DNA of 64,000 bases, from contig NC_052140.2 in the NCBI RefSeq assembly GCF_016086655.4, positions 17,112,001 to 17,176,000 on the forward strand, given 5' to 3'. Position numbers and translations under genes: made by a program. Every line of letters begins with the position of its first letter. The stretch's first letter is position 1. Source of the stretch: Lepeophtheirus salmonis (taxonomy: Eukaryota; Arthropoda; Copepoda; Siphonostomatoida; Caligidae). The notes under the pieces were generated by a model. That model saw only the letters and a list, made by a program, of their open reading frames with translations. It was not told the DNA's origin and searched no databases. Of the stretch, positions 23,630 through 36,060 are shown piece after piece.

Positions 23630-24068
23630 TTCTTGAAAGGAATCAAAACCTATCGGCACCACTATCCTGAGTATCAAGGACCCCTTCTAATATATTATAA
23701 TACACTCCAGCCTACAGGTTACGAAAGTGAACAACTTGCCACAAGGGAGATCAAAACATATCGCTGTCGCTATCCTGAGTATCAATAACCCCTTTTAATC
23801 TCATATGATAGACCCCGGCCCACGGGTTGTGCAAGTTAAATATTGGTCTAGAGGTGGATTATTACAAACTGCCACCGCTTCCCTGAGCATCAAGGACCCC
23901 TTTTGATATCCTATAATATACCTTACCCAAAGGTAGTGCAAAAGAGCCAGAAGTTCAAGAAGTGGATCATTACCCACCACCAGAGCTTCCCTGAGCATCA
24001 ACGACCCCTTTTGACATCCTATAATACACCCATTCACAAGGTTGTGCAAAAGAACCACAGGTTCAAAA
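23630..24068. repeat. Four-copy tandem repeat of 108-109 bp
   Basis: The block CCTGAG(T/C)ATCAA(G/C/T)(G/A)ACCCCTT(C/T)T recurs at 23665, 23773, 23881 and 23990, giving periods of 108, 108 and 109 bp. Each unit continues with ATNNTATAATACAC and a GGTTGTGCAA-like block. Units 3 and 4 are the most alike. The unit length is a multiple of three. The minus strand is open across about two and a half units (24058-23801) and encodes a repeating IIG(Y/C)QKGSLMLREA peptide. The two left units carry stops at matching places. This could be a minisatellite with chance openness or a decayed repeat-protein exon. Confidence 0.85.
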
Positions 24069-24289
24069 TATATAAAATAGAAATTTTATAAATTCAAATA
24101 AAATAATTTCAAAACATCATTTTTCGAACATACCTAATAATAATTAATAATTTCTATATAAATATTTTTACTTAATATATCCTTAACATACTTACATTAA
24201 TTAAATCAACTACTCTTGGAGTAGGTTGTACTATTATTACATTTTCAATGAAAGAGTTATTTGCATATGAACTTATTTTGTAGGAGTAT

Positions 24290-24664
24290 GTTCAATTGCA
24301 CCCTTAAAACCTTGTTTCTTTCCATCCAACAGAGTTGATGCAGTCAGTTGCAATGTAACTTCCTTCTCTCTGGGAACTTCATCAATACTTAAGAACGACT
24401 TCAATCAAAGCTCAAACTTTTTCCACAGTGGATGCTTAGAACTCGTATTTTGACCTACTATTTGCCTCAACCTCTTTAAACTGCGGTAAGGAGAGTTGCA
24501 TTCTCCTGTTTGCTTGTTTTTCTTGCTTGAGATTAGAGCCTCACTGTTGCATTTGTTGACCCTGAAAAGATTTTTAATATGAGTGTTTTAAATATGTCCA
24601 GACTAAGCTAAATCTAATTTTTCAATGCCTAACTGCTGAAAAAAGCTAATCTGGCAACCCTGTT
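24290..24664 (-). mobile_element. Possible hAT element end with a coding remnant
   Basis: At 24650-24663 the sequence TCTGGCAACCCTG is the reverse of CAGGGTTGCCAGA, a terminal repeat form common in hAT transposons. On the minus strand a consensus splice acceptor (ATCTTTTCAG, + about 24564-24573) leads into coherent but frame-shifted coding: VNKCNSEALISSKKNKQTGE, a NTSSKHPLWKKFEL piece, and REKEVTLQLTASTLLDGKKQ. The KHP context recalls the BED finger region of hAT proteins, but no catalytic motif is visible and the opposite end was not found. Tentative. Confidence 0.35.
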
Positions 24665-24798
24665 AGAGTCTCAGAAAATACAAGATACCATCAAATATTT
24701 TTCAAGGTTTGTGAAGTATTATGAGATTTTTACGCTTTTTGATGATATTGCAACAATGTTGCTATAAAACACTGCTTGAAGTGAGAATGAGAAGTGAA

Positions 24799-24837
24799 AT
24801 GTGGATCGCAGGCCACTATGTGGCCTCCGATCCACAT
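24799..24837. other. Near-perfect 39-nt hairpin (18-bp stem, 3-nt loop)
   Basis: ATGTGGATCGCAGGCCAC, loop TAT, GTGGCCTCCGATCCACAT. The arms pair at 17 of 18 positions (one G/C-type mismatch), and the stem is GC-rich in a very AT-rich region. No similar sequence was noticed elsewhere in the window. It may be a cruciform-forming palindrome, a subterminal motif of an element or an RNA hairpin. Confidence 0.9.
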
Positions 24838-24839
24838 AT

Positions 24840-27370
24840 TGGATATCCCTCCACTAGATTATAAATTGCTTACAATAAAGTTGTATCTTAATCCAATCCA
24901 TAATGATCAAAATTACTTAGAATTAATTGTTAAATAATCAAACTACTCACAATCGTTTCACCTGACAATGTAAATGAAGTTCTATCACCAGTGACAACTC
25001 TATTAAAAGTTGTATAGATTGCCTAGACATTTTCACATTGCCCGCTCTAGGGAATTTTGCAAAGTGCCCGATTTTCCATATTGTCAGTAACATAAATATA
25101 TGTATATATTAAAATCAATTAAAAACTTTTCTTCTAAAAAAAATGATATATTTAATTAAGACAGAAGTATAGATTTTCCTTCATGTCTACTTATTCCAGT
25201 TCAAACATGTAATATTAAATACAGCTAAGGCCGTTGATGATTACCGAAATAATATCCTGTTTATTAATTATTTTATATAAAGTATTTCTTACATAAATAT
25301 TTGTAGCTATATTCAAAAGAGCAAGTTCAAAAATGACACCCTTATCATTTTGAACTTAGTGTAACGACATGTTTACATTTTTTTTTAATACGTACTCATC
25401 TTTTATTTTATGCAATACATTAGAAGAATATATATAAATAGAAATTGAAATTTTAAGACTCGTAAATCTATTACTTATTTAAATAAATTCATTTTGACAT
25501 GGGGAGGCTTTATCGATTTATTTCTTTTAGGACAACAATTAAAAGAGTCTCGTGGGTAATATTTTTAGGCATAACTATTTGTATAATAAACTTTTGTTGT
25601 AGAAAAATAGTCTGATAATATGTGTAGAAATTTTGACTTATAGATTCATTGTATTTATGGTTTTAAAATACTGTTAAAACTTCATCAAATTATTTTTTCA
25701 ATGAAATATTTGGCTTCTTTAGGTTAGTTTATCACTTCGTTAGAAGCATTATGCAATTGCTTCAAAACTAATTAAAATAAGTGTTGTACTTGGAAATTTT
25801 TTATATACTTTTGAAACATACTTCAAAATAATAACAACTTTAATTGTAAAAAAATTGTACTTTTTTAGAGTTGTTTGTAAATTTTGATGCTTTTAATCAA
25901 AAATTTAAATAAAATATGGAATATATATAAACATAGTAAGTTCTTTTTTAAACTATGGTGCACTACTAACTTAAGTAATATTTCTATTATTTGTAGTTGT
26001 ATGGAGACAAAGAACTTTTTTTTAAACTAAAATATGTGAAAAATTTTATTCCTTATTTATTTTTATATTACCTCATTATTAGACCATTATCTAATATCGA
26101 TGACCTTTTACATTTAATTTGACCTCGTAGATTACTCTTTTTTAAAAACTGATAAATGATTACAAGTTAAAGGTTGCTGTCCCATCAAAAAAATTAAACT
26201 ACATGCAGATCATAGTTTTTATTCGAATATGTATTAATAACGTTTCAAAATTTCAATATTGACTTACAATGTATAAATATCTCTGTCAATATGCTTGTTT
26301 GTATTATTAAATACTTGGTATAGATGCTTCAACATTGGCTTGAAGCCCAGTATGTCCATCATTTACAAAAAAAAATATAGGAAAAGCTGCCATCACAGGA
26401 GATTTATGAATGATTTAATTTTTGGAGGCTTATGTTTTTGCGAAAATCTTGGGGGCAGGCATGAATTTGACCAAAATACTTTTTTTAAAGGAATTCTGTA
26501 ACAATTTGGATAAACACCAAAAATAAAAAGTAGATAATTGAAAGATAAACACCAATAAAAATGATGTCATTCAAATTTGTTATTTGTATAGTAAAAAACA
26601 ATTTTTTTTTTTTCATAATTAGTTTCTGCAAATTTTGGGACACAACTAAGAACCAGTAGGTTTTGAAGAGGTTGCCTATATTTGATAAAATAATAGCTAC
26701 AAAATTAAAATTTTGAAATAAAAGGAATAAATGAAACTGAACAACTTTGAAGCAAAAAAATTTCAAAAAAACTAAAAAGTCTTGGCAAGAAAATGTAGAT
26801 TAAAAGAAATAAGAAATGTTTTTATAAATCTTGGGATGTATAATTTCCCAATTCACAAACTATGGGTTAATGAAAATACTATGACTTTTTTTTTTATCGT
26901 CAATGATCCATTACTGTATAATTACAAAATGAAGGTAGTGTCATGTAAAAGATCTTTTATTTCAACAAATCAATTAACCTCTGAAACAAAAGACTACTTC
27001 AGACATACAAAAATCAAAATATACTGTATGACCTCCCATCATTGTTTAATCCTAAGTGGAAACTTATTGGAACATTATGATTAATTAATTCGCGAATCAT
27101 AAATTAAATTTTGTAATTTTTTGGTAATTTGGATTCGGATTACAAAAAAAGTGGTGGATTGATCATGTTCAAAATTTGTTGGGAAAGATAAATATACTAA
27201 TACTAGGATGTCATTCTTATTAAAGAAATTAATATGAAAGGTCACAAGTCACTTATAAACGTTAAAAACCATATTGAACTTTTTGAAAAATTGAAATACA
27301 TCATTCAAATTTAATTATGATAGGTATAAGTCAGAGGTACATGGAAAAATAAGAATTAAAATGCTTCATC
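24840..27370. other. Long AT-rich stretch
   Basis: No gene recognised. About 26625-26700 repeats the small element also present at 7030-7115. Open frames at 26295-26501, 26485-26766 and 26782-27084 were read; their composition matches random AT-rich sequence. Confidence 0.45.
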
Positions 27371-27519
27371 AACCATATTTAGGGGACATAATTTGAGACA
27401 GAGGTTTCTACTCTACCGGGTGCCTTTTTAAGTTTTAGATTTAAAGAAAAATTATTCTATACTATTTATGCAATTTGTTTAAAAACCAAGGACCAATGAA
27501 AGATAAAAATAAAAATATT

Positions 27520-28080
27520 ATTTAAATGTAATCACTTTTGGAATCAGTAACACCCTCGACTCGACCTTGGAAACAGAATGACTTGTTGGCAGAATCTCTC
27601 TTGGATCTTGGACATCAGTTCAAATTTTTTGCTTACTGGAGGATCTTTTGGCTTCTTGCTCAACTCCGCCGAACACTAATGGGGTTGAGGTCCAGCGAGT
27701 TTGGAGCCCCTGCAATCGGTTCAATAAACTCAAAAAAAAAATTTGACAGCCAGGTCAATGTTTTTTTGCAGTGTGGCATTAATCTGAGTCTTGTTGGCAA
27801 ACGAAAGGCCCCACGGTTCCTTTTTAATCCTCTAGAAAAAGTACCTGTCTAGGTACAATAACTTACCAATACCAATATTTTATACTCCGGGGAGGATTTC
27901 AATTAGGGTTCTCTGCCTTTTCCAGGATTGTAGAATAAATACTAGGTTGATCGATGTCATTATTTCAGCGGACGCCAAAACATTGTCTACCCACAAAAAA
28001 CATCCAACCTGCACATATGCAAATGTTGCTGGCGCTCCAAGTTCCTTATTAAACAAAGACCGAACGCTGCATATTTTCTA
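27520..28080 (-). pseudogene. Tc1/mariner transposase C-terminal half, decayed
   Basis: On the minus strand about 27790-27690 reads LRLMPHCKKTLTWLS, then EFIEP, then GAPNSLDLNPISV. This is the PxH-x-x-K-x-x-x-x-W-L segment followed by the P-x-S-x-D-L-N-P catalytic Asp motif of mariners. A frame change leads to ARSQKILQ and, further left, PRSKRDSANKSFCF-type sequence ending near 27540, the usual C-terminal helix. To the right (27880-28080), less AT-rich sequence with a coherent but unassigned frame (LGAPATFAYVQVGC) may be an upstream part of the same transposase. No terminal repeats were identified. Inactive. Confidence 0.65.
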
Positions 28081-28084
28081 AATA

Positions 28085-29206
28085 TATTCTGAAACCCATA
28101 TATTTGAAGAAAATTAATATTATGTATACATTCACTCTTGTACTTATATTAGAATAAGTATTAAATATACATTTACATAATTGGTACTTTCATATTTTAA
28201 GTTTTATTTTTATTTTATAATGCGATTTAACACTTAGACCAAAGTCTAAAAAGATTAGAAAATACAGTATATCTCTAAGTTGCTATTAAATTTAAAAAAA
28301 GTATTTCTCATACAATTTCTTGTATATGTTCTTTCAAATGGTTGTATGGAGTAGAACCTATTAAGAATAACTAAATATTAAAGTATCATAATAAATCCAG
28401 TTATATTGCCACTTACTTTCAAGTCAATATTGTTTATTTTTCCGTTTGCAGAAGCTTATGTGATCCGAACATTGAGTGCCAGATAAAATAATATCATTGA
28501 ACTACTTTGCTCTATTTAAATTCTTTTAATCTTACCTCTATTAGTAAACACCCTATTAACAACTTTGCTAGTCAACTAAGTAAAACATATATCCCAAAAA
28601 TGTAATGACATGATAAAAAGTTGAAAGATTATAGCAATTACGTAATTAAAATTCAGAATAATTTTTCTAATTATTTCTTTTATTTAGCTTTAAATATTGG
28701 TCAATATAAACATATATTCCGATCCGATATTTCAGAAATTATTTTATGTACAAGTTTGATAAAAGGATTAATCTTGTTTTGTCTCAACTGATAAATATTG
28801 TTTGACAAAAGAATCAAATCCTAAGGTTACAATATTCTAAAAAATGGAAACTAAAAATATATTATTTCAAATTCAATGGCAAGACATTTAATGGATAATC
28901 TGATTGGTTATTTTGTGGAAAATATTGCTTAAATATTTTGTTCATTCTTTGTTAGTTAGCGGTTTACTTAATCTCAAAAGCTAACACGTTAGAGACAAAT
29001 TTATATGAATGAAAATAATTTAGTCGAAACTTAAGATCACGGTGTAATAATAACGTCTATTTAGTACTCATAAATATAAACTGCAATGATACAAAAAACG
29101 TGTATAAATGTAACAGATCGAGAAAATATACATCTTTATCTTAAACAATCATAACAACTTGACTTTGGGGTTGCAATAAATTATATTTTTTTTATGATAG
29201 TACCAA
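28085..29206. other. AT-rich spacer
   Basis: Nothing recognised on either strand. Confidence 0.5.
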
Positions 29207-29812
29207 GTGGTCCATTAAAACCTGGACATATAATTTCAACAATTTGTAATTTATTAATTATCAATAGATTTTTAAGAAAATTAATGCAAAAAATAGATAT
29301 GTGTCTAAGCTCTCCAAATCAGTAATGATAGCTTTCAGGCGGCGGTGAAATGCCGTGTACCCACCGATAATGTACTCCTCTGTCATGGTGGCCCAGTGCT
29401 GGCTGACAGTGGCATTAAGGGCCTTAGTGTTTGGATGGAGGTCACAGCAGGCCTTTACTCTCGTCGTGTACTCAAAATGTGCAGAGGCACCCAACGTAAG
29501 ATATGGTATATTTCCTTCTTGGTGTTAAAAGTGGGTTCTCCACCCTGATAAAGCTCTTTCCTTTTTGCTATAATCAAAATAATTCGTTTGAAACCCAGAG
29601 ATCTCTTGCATGGGCACTTATAGGATTGAGAGATTTGCTAGCCTGATTTTTTTTTTAAAACTCCTGTGGATTCAGTTTGGTCTATTTAACATAATCCTTC
29701 TTCCTCTCCAACGTCTCAAATTTGTTCTGTTTTTGTTTTGTAACTAATTGCTTATGTTTTTATTTAAAAAAATATTAATTTTTTTAATTCACTTAACCTT
29801 CATTAATTAACA
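29207..29812 (-). mobile_element. Internally deleted mariner element, family M1, copy 2
   Basis: The left end AGTGGTCCATTAAAACCTGGACAT begins at 29207. The right portion (29700-29812), reversed, aligns with the 5' region of the 13244 copy (AATTAATGAAGGTTA, then ATAAGCAATTAGTTACAAAAC) but its outermost bases are degraded. On the minus strand 29480-29290 reads RVKACCDLHPNTKALNATVS, then QHWATMTEEYII, then FHRRLKAII, the transposase C-terminus in one open frame. The helix-turn-helix and catalytic parts are missing or scrambled. About 606 bp. Confidence 0.75.
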
Positions 29813-31555
29813 CTGTCCAACAGCAAATATGGTATAAAAATAGTATATGCTCAGTTTAATAGAGTTTGATCCCCTACTTCCAAATATGACCTTACTTTTT
29901 TTTCTGTTTTTTTAAGGATTTTTAAAGTCCAAAGCTGTTTTAAGCCCTTGGTGTTAACGATAGGGATAATTTATAATTATATATTTTAGAGCCAAATGTT
30001 AAACAATTCTAAAACCATTTTGAAAATGTCTACATCATGCTTTTAACTCAATTAGTCTTTGTCTTAGTTGGAAAATAGGTACTTTTTATGCTTAGGCTTA
30101 TACCTTCAAGACAAATATATTGAAAAAGTTTAAGAATAACTCATTTGTTAGCTGAAAGACACTTTAATTTAAAGCAAATAGCTTCACCAAAAATGTATTA
30201 CATCATTGTGAATTTGAGAAAAGACCACGGGAATATTTAAAGGACAAAACTCATTTTTCAATTGATCTCCTAAATAAAATCCATATATATTGGTATGCTC
30301 CTACTAGAAGAGATATAAACAAAGAGACAGAAGAAGTAAAGAGAGAGAACAAGAAAATGAGGGAGATATATTAGAAAATTTGTGAAATGGTATCCATCCT
30401 GAGACTATAAACTGAATTTTGGATAGGTGTTCATCAAGAAAGAAGAGTGCATGCACATGCAGGAAGGAATCCCTTGTAAAAAAAATCACTGGTGAACTTC
30501 AACTGGCTAATAGGATTTGCTCTGAGGACTCCCTTGGATATCCATCTTTTGGAATCCCTTCCTCACTCTGGGTATGCAAAGAGTTATGTTGTATCTATGG
30601 AGCTTCAAAAAAGATGCATGTGCGGTATAACACTTACTAGTGAATTTTAGAGTCAATGTAAAATTATAAATCTCTTTTTTCTGAGTTTAATCTTGGATCA
30701 GTGTTGATGGACGGAGGTGTGCTGGTGAAGTTGTAACTAACTCTTATTAAACTGTTCCATTGGGAGGCATCATGGGAGAAGGAACCCTAGATATGTGATA
30801 ACAAAATTTCTAGATAAACCCTCATACTCAAAAAGACTATAAAAATTACATTTACATTACATCCGCTTCGATATTAACGTTTATAGAGCGTTTTCACTGA
30901 CGTCATGAATCCCATCATAATTGAAGAATACGCCATCTTGGGTACTCAAACTTGATATTTTTAAAACATAAAATGGATAAATTTACAAGAAATCTTGATT
31001 AAACTCCGTAAAATGTCTTTATAAATAAGACAAGACTTATGACTTACATTAAATAATAGTTATGCAAACGATCAACACTGATATTTGAATATAATTAAGG
31101 AAAAATGTAATGAAGATCTCTACGAAAAGTCTCCATTTGAACAATTATTATTCTTTTTTGTGCGATTAGGGACTAGAAAGATTGGATATTACATAAAAAT
31201 ATATATTATTTCTTTCATTGTAGTAGCTTATCTTAAATTTTCTACAGAGAAATACGAATGTATAACGATGTTATAACTTATTTTTCAATATATATAATAC
31301 AACTAGGTAATAGTTTCATCTTAAGGTTCTCTTAAATCTTTCGGTGTTAACCGAAATGGGATTAAAGAATTAATACTTTACATTTGTTTCAACAATCACA
31401 CTGTCGCTAAAATTATTAAGAAAATATATTAAAGCAGTACATGAAGGAACACATATATAAACTAAATATGCTTAAAAATGAGGAAGAAATTGAATTATTT
31501 CACTTTACAGGTTTCTGGAAAATAAAATTTTCTATACACTTTGGAATAGAGCAAT
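29813..31555. other. Mostly AT-rich, nothing firmly recognised
   Basis: The sub-region 30300-30850 is purine-rich and less AT-rich. A plus frame (30419-30640) carries clustered Cys residues, and 30765-30830 has a basic GRRNPRYVITKFLD piece that loosely recalls LINE ORF1 proteins. Neither is strong enough to call. Confidence 0.4.
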
Positions 31556-31559
31556 TTAT

Positions 31560-31925
31560 GTATCACAGCAACATTTAACGAATATATAGTCTAGTCTCAA
31601 AATCTTCGAAACGTTATTTCCGACTTTAGTGAAAAATGTATCCAGAGGACCTGTCATTTTGTCTTACTGCTACATCAATAAGGCCTCTCTTTTCCAATAT
31701 TTCTTTCAGCCATACATTATTTTCTCTCATAGTTACTTGTGTCAGCTTTTTGATTGATGAACAAGTTCATGTCCCAAATCAAAACACAATCCGTATCCTC
31801 CCTTCATCATTCGAAAATAATTTGGCTTCTAAGTTTAAGACAAATTGTGGATTGTCTTCATTTGGTCCATAAACCAGAATCACCTTAACTATATTTCCAT
31901 TCCCATTCAGGTTTTAGAACTGCAT
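31560..31925 (-). pseudogene. L1-like LINE endonuclease fragment
   Basis: On the minus strand from about 31895 the frame reads VKVILVYGPNEDNPQF, the Y-G-P-N motif of apurinic-like endonucleases in L1-type non-LTR retrotransposons. After stops and a frameshift it continues WDMNLFINQKADTSNYERK, equivalent to the G-G-D-F/M-N catalytic stretch with D and N retained but the preceding Gly pair altered. After a gap it ends TKVGNNVSKILRLDYIFVK (about 31635-31575), the R-L-D-Y-x-x-(V/I) motif near the end of the domain. The Trp/Thr-rich segment in between is deleted or mutated. No reverse transcriptase was found in the flanks, so this is a dead 5' piece of ORF2. Confidence 0.72.
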
Positions 31926-31929
31926 AATT

Positions 31930-33545
31930 GACATCTTTATCAGTTTCACAGCTTAGTTGTGAAAACTTTATTTACTGCTAAAATTATTAACTTGATTTGA
32001 GTATAAATTAAATCAAATCATTTATGTCTAAAAGTAGATTAATATGATATGCAAATTGAGAGCATTATGGGGAAATCTCCCTGCTACATAACTTTTTCGA
32101 GAGGATCTTCAACACTAGCAAGGAATAGTATTTATATTGTCGGATATATATCACAATCATTATCCAAAAACTTGCTATGTCTGCACATCTCTAAAAATAT
32201 ATAACAATGATATGACCTTAAATCAGGAAAATAATAAAATTAAATACTCAACTATCTTTAGTTATCGTAATACCTTCAACGGGAAATGAACTTCTTAGAA
32301 ACTTATGTAGAAGTGAGATACGTTCAAGTCTTTTAGCAATGATCAGAGATTCCTATCATTTCTACAGTTTTTTTACACTATGTGTAGTCATATTCTAGAA
32401 TCACTTTACCTTTTAGTTGAGGGTTTTATGATAGTTTTTAATAGGTAATAGTAATTGACTATTTACCCTGTATTTTATCAAATATCCTATGAAAAACCAT
32501 CAACAACTTACAAATCTGGAAATGGAAAGAAAAGGGGAAAAAATGGCGCCCGGGAACAAGGAGGAATCCACTATACAGAAAAGTAAGAATCCTTACTTCT
32601 GTTAATAGAATAAATGGCCAGATCCTCCTGGATATAGTAACAGCTCCACTTTAAAAGTACCTTCTCAATGCACAAAGTCCATACGTACTCACTGATCTAA
32701 AAAAAACGAACAACACTCTACGAATTTTTTTCCTTAGGAGTCCACACTATACACTTCTGCACATATCATTAGAACTCACAAGTATAAATTTATTTAGAAT
32801 ACAAGAAGAGAAGGTGATTATGGAGTTTATGATTACCAAGATATATGATATTTAGGTTTTCATGGTGAGATTAAATGCTTTAAAGGCTCCGTTTAGGAAA
32901 TTGTATATCCAAAAACTAATCTTGGCAATAATAATCAAATGAAGTTATGATTTTTCAATGTTTAAGTCAGTTAGTTTTTTTGTGAATTTGTACAAAAAAA
33001 TTAAATATAATTGAATATATTAGTTTGTCCGAGTTACTTATCCGTTTCTTTTATTTTTAAAAACTGGAGGTTGATATAAATCTACCTACTATACTTTCAA
33101 CAATAGCCCTTGGTTGGTATTATTCAATTATTATTTAATAACTCGGTATTACACTATTTTTATATCAAACAACAATAACAGAATCTTTAAGGATCTCCCG
33201 TATAGACAGGAATACTGCCCCTTACATTCTCAATTACATGTTTATGAAATACACATATACAACATATAAATAATAAATTAAATTATAAGTTAACAATAGA
33301 AAAAAAAATGAATAAGGAAAAATCCATAGGGAACATATTTTGTGTTAGTTATTTCCTTCCCTTTTTTTTCTAGGCAGATCCAAATGTTTTTTTGGAAAGC
33401 TATTAAGGAATATTCATTAAACTAGAGGGAAATGTTATATTCTAGATTTCCTTTCATGCATGCAGTCATTTAAACATAATTAAGTATTATTGTACTATAT
33501 ATATATAACAGTATTTTTCCTTATGCTAGAACAATAGTGATATGG
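31930..33545. other. AT-rich spacer with a tRNA-Lys primer-site-like 18-mer
   Basis: No gene. At 32544-32561 TGGCGCCCGGGAACAAGG starts with nine bases identical to the classical tRNA-Lys-primed binding site. No LTR edge (CA) sits just before it and no gag follows, so an LTR element is not called. Confidence 0.4.
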
Positions 33546-33559
33546 AATACTCACACGTC

Positions 33560-33830
33560 ATTAGTGTTGTTTCGGTATTTATTTTGGACAGAGGGCCACG
33601 GTTCAGTCCAGTCTGATCCAATCACATTGGTTGATCCATAAACAAGGTAAAATTGATTATAGTACTTTGTCATTGCGTCCAAGTGCTGGCTGATAGGACC
33701 AAGGTGCTTAAATGATGGAGACTGCTTGCCTTCACTTTTACACGCATCTAACAAGTTTATTCGAAAGGGTTGGCATAGGGCTATCGAGGGCCAAAAGTAT
33801 GGGGAGGAAAAAGTGTAACAGAACAAAAGT
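33560..33830 (-). pseudogene. Probable family M1 mariner C-terminal fragment
   Basis: The minus frame 33826-33551 reads NLLDACKSEGKQSPSFKHLG, then PISQHLDAMTKYYNQF. This has the spacing of the M1 transposase tail seen at 29290-29480 (ACxxx..HPNxxALxxxVSQHWATMTxEY). Similarity is partial and the aromatic anchors are changed. No ends were found. It could be another mariner family. Confidence 0.4.
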
Positions 33831-36055
33831 ATCTAGTAGCAACCGTTTATATTTGATGATTGACTATCATCGAACTTTCCATAGCGAAGTGACGTCGGAG
33901 ACGATCTATATTGTCGATTGAACTATAAGCTGCATCACAACAGTTCCTGGCTATAATCTGGATGTATAACCTCATTGTCATTTTCACTAAGTTCATGCAA
34001 AATTAATATCAGTCCAAGATTTCCTTCTGATCCTTCCTTCTAGTGCTAGAAAATTATCAAATATTTCATTAATCTTATTGCATAAAATGTCTAAAAAAAG
34101 TTATCAGTGTCAAAATATTTGTTGTTTTAGGTAAAATCAGTTTATTCCATTATTGAATTCTTGGCATTTTATTCTTTTTTTTTACAAAAATTGCACGCTT
34201 TGAAGATGTTTTTTGGATATTTTGCTCAATATTTTCTATATTTTCAAGAACATCACTTCTATCTAAAGCTGTGAATGTTTCTAGCATATTTATCCTAGGT
34301 GTAACACTAAAATCAGTCATTATCTCTGTTTTTTAAGATAAATACTTAATCTAAAATATGTAAAGTCTGCCTAAAAAGGTCTTAATGTCTTTTAAGTTTC
34401 ATTGTTATATTATCAGCAAAAGTTCAACTTTATTTTGGATCTCTACAATTTAAATATATTTTAATGCATTAATTTTTCTCTAACTAGAACTGGACATATG
34501 GGATTGGTTTTCTCAGCAACCTTTATTTACATTAAAATTATATTCATGTCATTTATAAAATGTAATAAGATCCAAGAGACTTACTGCTACCTTTTTCATA
34601 AATTTAAAATATTTTAATGCATGATGAATTTTTTTCTGAATTGGATCAAATAAGTACAATAATGATGTAGAATTGACTTTTCCTTTCCAAGTCTTTTTTT
34701 CTGTCTGATTACAATGATAAAAATCATTGTTTGATGTAAAGTTAAAACAGACAACTTCATATATAAAGAACACCATAAAAGAAAATAATTTAAAAGTTAT
34801 TTAAAATTTGTTGCTAGGCAAAATATTTTAGTATAATTATGATGCTGTCAAGATGTACTTACAGTAATTGAAATGGTGCTTGCTGTTGGGCGCCAAAATA
34901 TAAATATTGGGTTATAAAGTATTTTACATATTTTTGATTTACAACATTTCAATTCAAGGACAAAAATTATTGACTAGTCTAACAGACAAGTAAATTATAT
35001 AAATAATTTTAAAACATTTTATAATGTACTTTATAGCTGTTTTTATTGCTTATATACAGCTGATTAATGATATATTTATGTATGTACAATCTATGAATAC
35101 CTGTATATTATTATTTATACACTTTTAATGATATAAACGATTAAAGTATTAATGTAACTACTCTTTATTCACGAACTTAGAGGAATATCAATACGTTTGT
35201 ATTGAATAGTAAAAATGTATTAACTGTATGTAAGCTGACAAAAAGAGAGGAATATATTCGGAGGGTGGTTCATGATTAAAGTCCAGCATATTATTTTAAA
35301 ATAATTTAAAGATTTCGCTTTGTTTTTTAGGGTTCTAGGAGAATTTGGCAAATTTTTTTTTTTGCCTCATGACAATTTGGTTTAGTATGATAAATAAGTA
35401 TTATTAATAAACTATATGTACCTATATGTCATATAAGGTAAATTTCTTTTTCAAAACAATATTTTTATTATTAATTTATGACAATTATATTAAAATAAAA
35501 CTGGAGTTTGTGGTTGGAATGTAGTTTGAATCCTTACCTAATGTAGCACCCTCAATAAATTAAATAATAAAAAAACACAATAGTTATTTGAATGTCAGAA
35601 GGGCTAATAACTTCTCCGTTAACCATAAATTTGAATATAATAATGTCATATTTTATCTCAAATAAAATATGAAATAACAGATATCAATATATATTAAATA
35701 TCGTTTTTTAGCCAAAGTGTCCTTCGGCCAAATACTCGTTTCGAAAATTGTCCTTGAGCAAAAAAAAAATTCGTGTATATTCCGCTAACAGTATTAAAGT
35801 ATGTATTGCTACATTTTTACAAATTTCATATTCTTTTCTTACAATTGACCAATATATAATCTAACATGATTACCTTGTTTATAAAAAGGTGGCACCGACC
35901 ACTCTTCTTTTACTTATAGCTAGTATGCAACAAAGCAAAAAACCAAGTGGAGATATGATGACGTGATCAATATTTGTACAAAGAGGAGGTCGTAACGACA
36001 CTTTTTTTTTAAAGTCTACTAGAGGCTACAAGTAGATATGAATATATAAATAAAT
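33831..36055. other. AT-rich stretch with a possible reverse primer-binding site and a possible mariner end
   Basis: At 34885-34895 GTTGGGCGCCA is the exact 3' end of tRNA-Lys with its CCA, equivalent to a primer-binding site on the minus strand. No LTR was found. At about 35265 GTGGTTCATGATTAAAGTCC loosely resembles the M1 mariner end. No coding sequence was recognised. Confidence 0.4.
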
Positions 36056-36060
36056 TGTGA

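Noticed and set aside
26295..27084. Three open frames (68-100 codons) on both strands
   Set aside because: Low-complexity translations and no family resemblance; frames of this length occur throughout the window.
27538..27852. 104-codon plus-strand frame
   Set aside because: It is the antisense shadow of a mariner transposase tail, whose catalytic NSLDLNP motif reads on the minus strand.
30765..30830. Basic GRRNPRYVITKFLD piece as a LINE ORF1 domain
   Set aside because: Too short and without flanking homology; resemblance is to a generic basic/aliphatic pattern.
32544..34895. A single LTR retrotransposon bounded by two primer-site-like sequences
   Set aside because: The two sites face each other on opposite strands, and no LTR edges or gag/pol lie between them.
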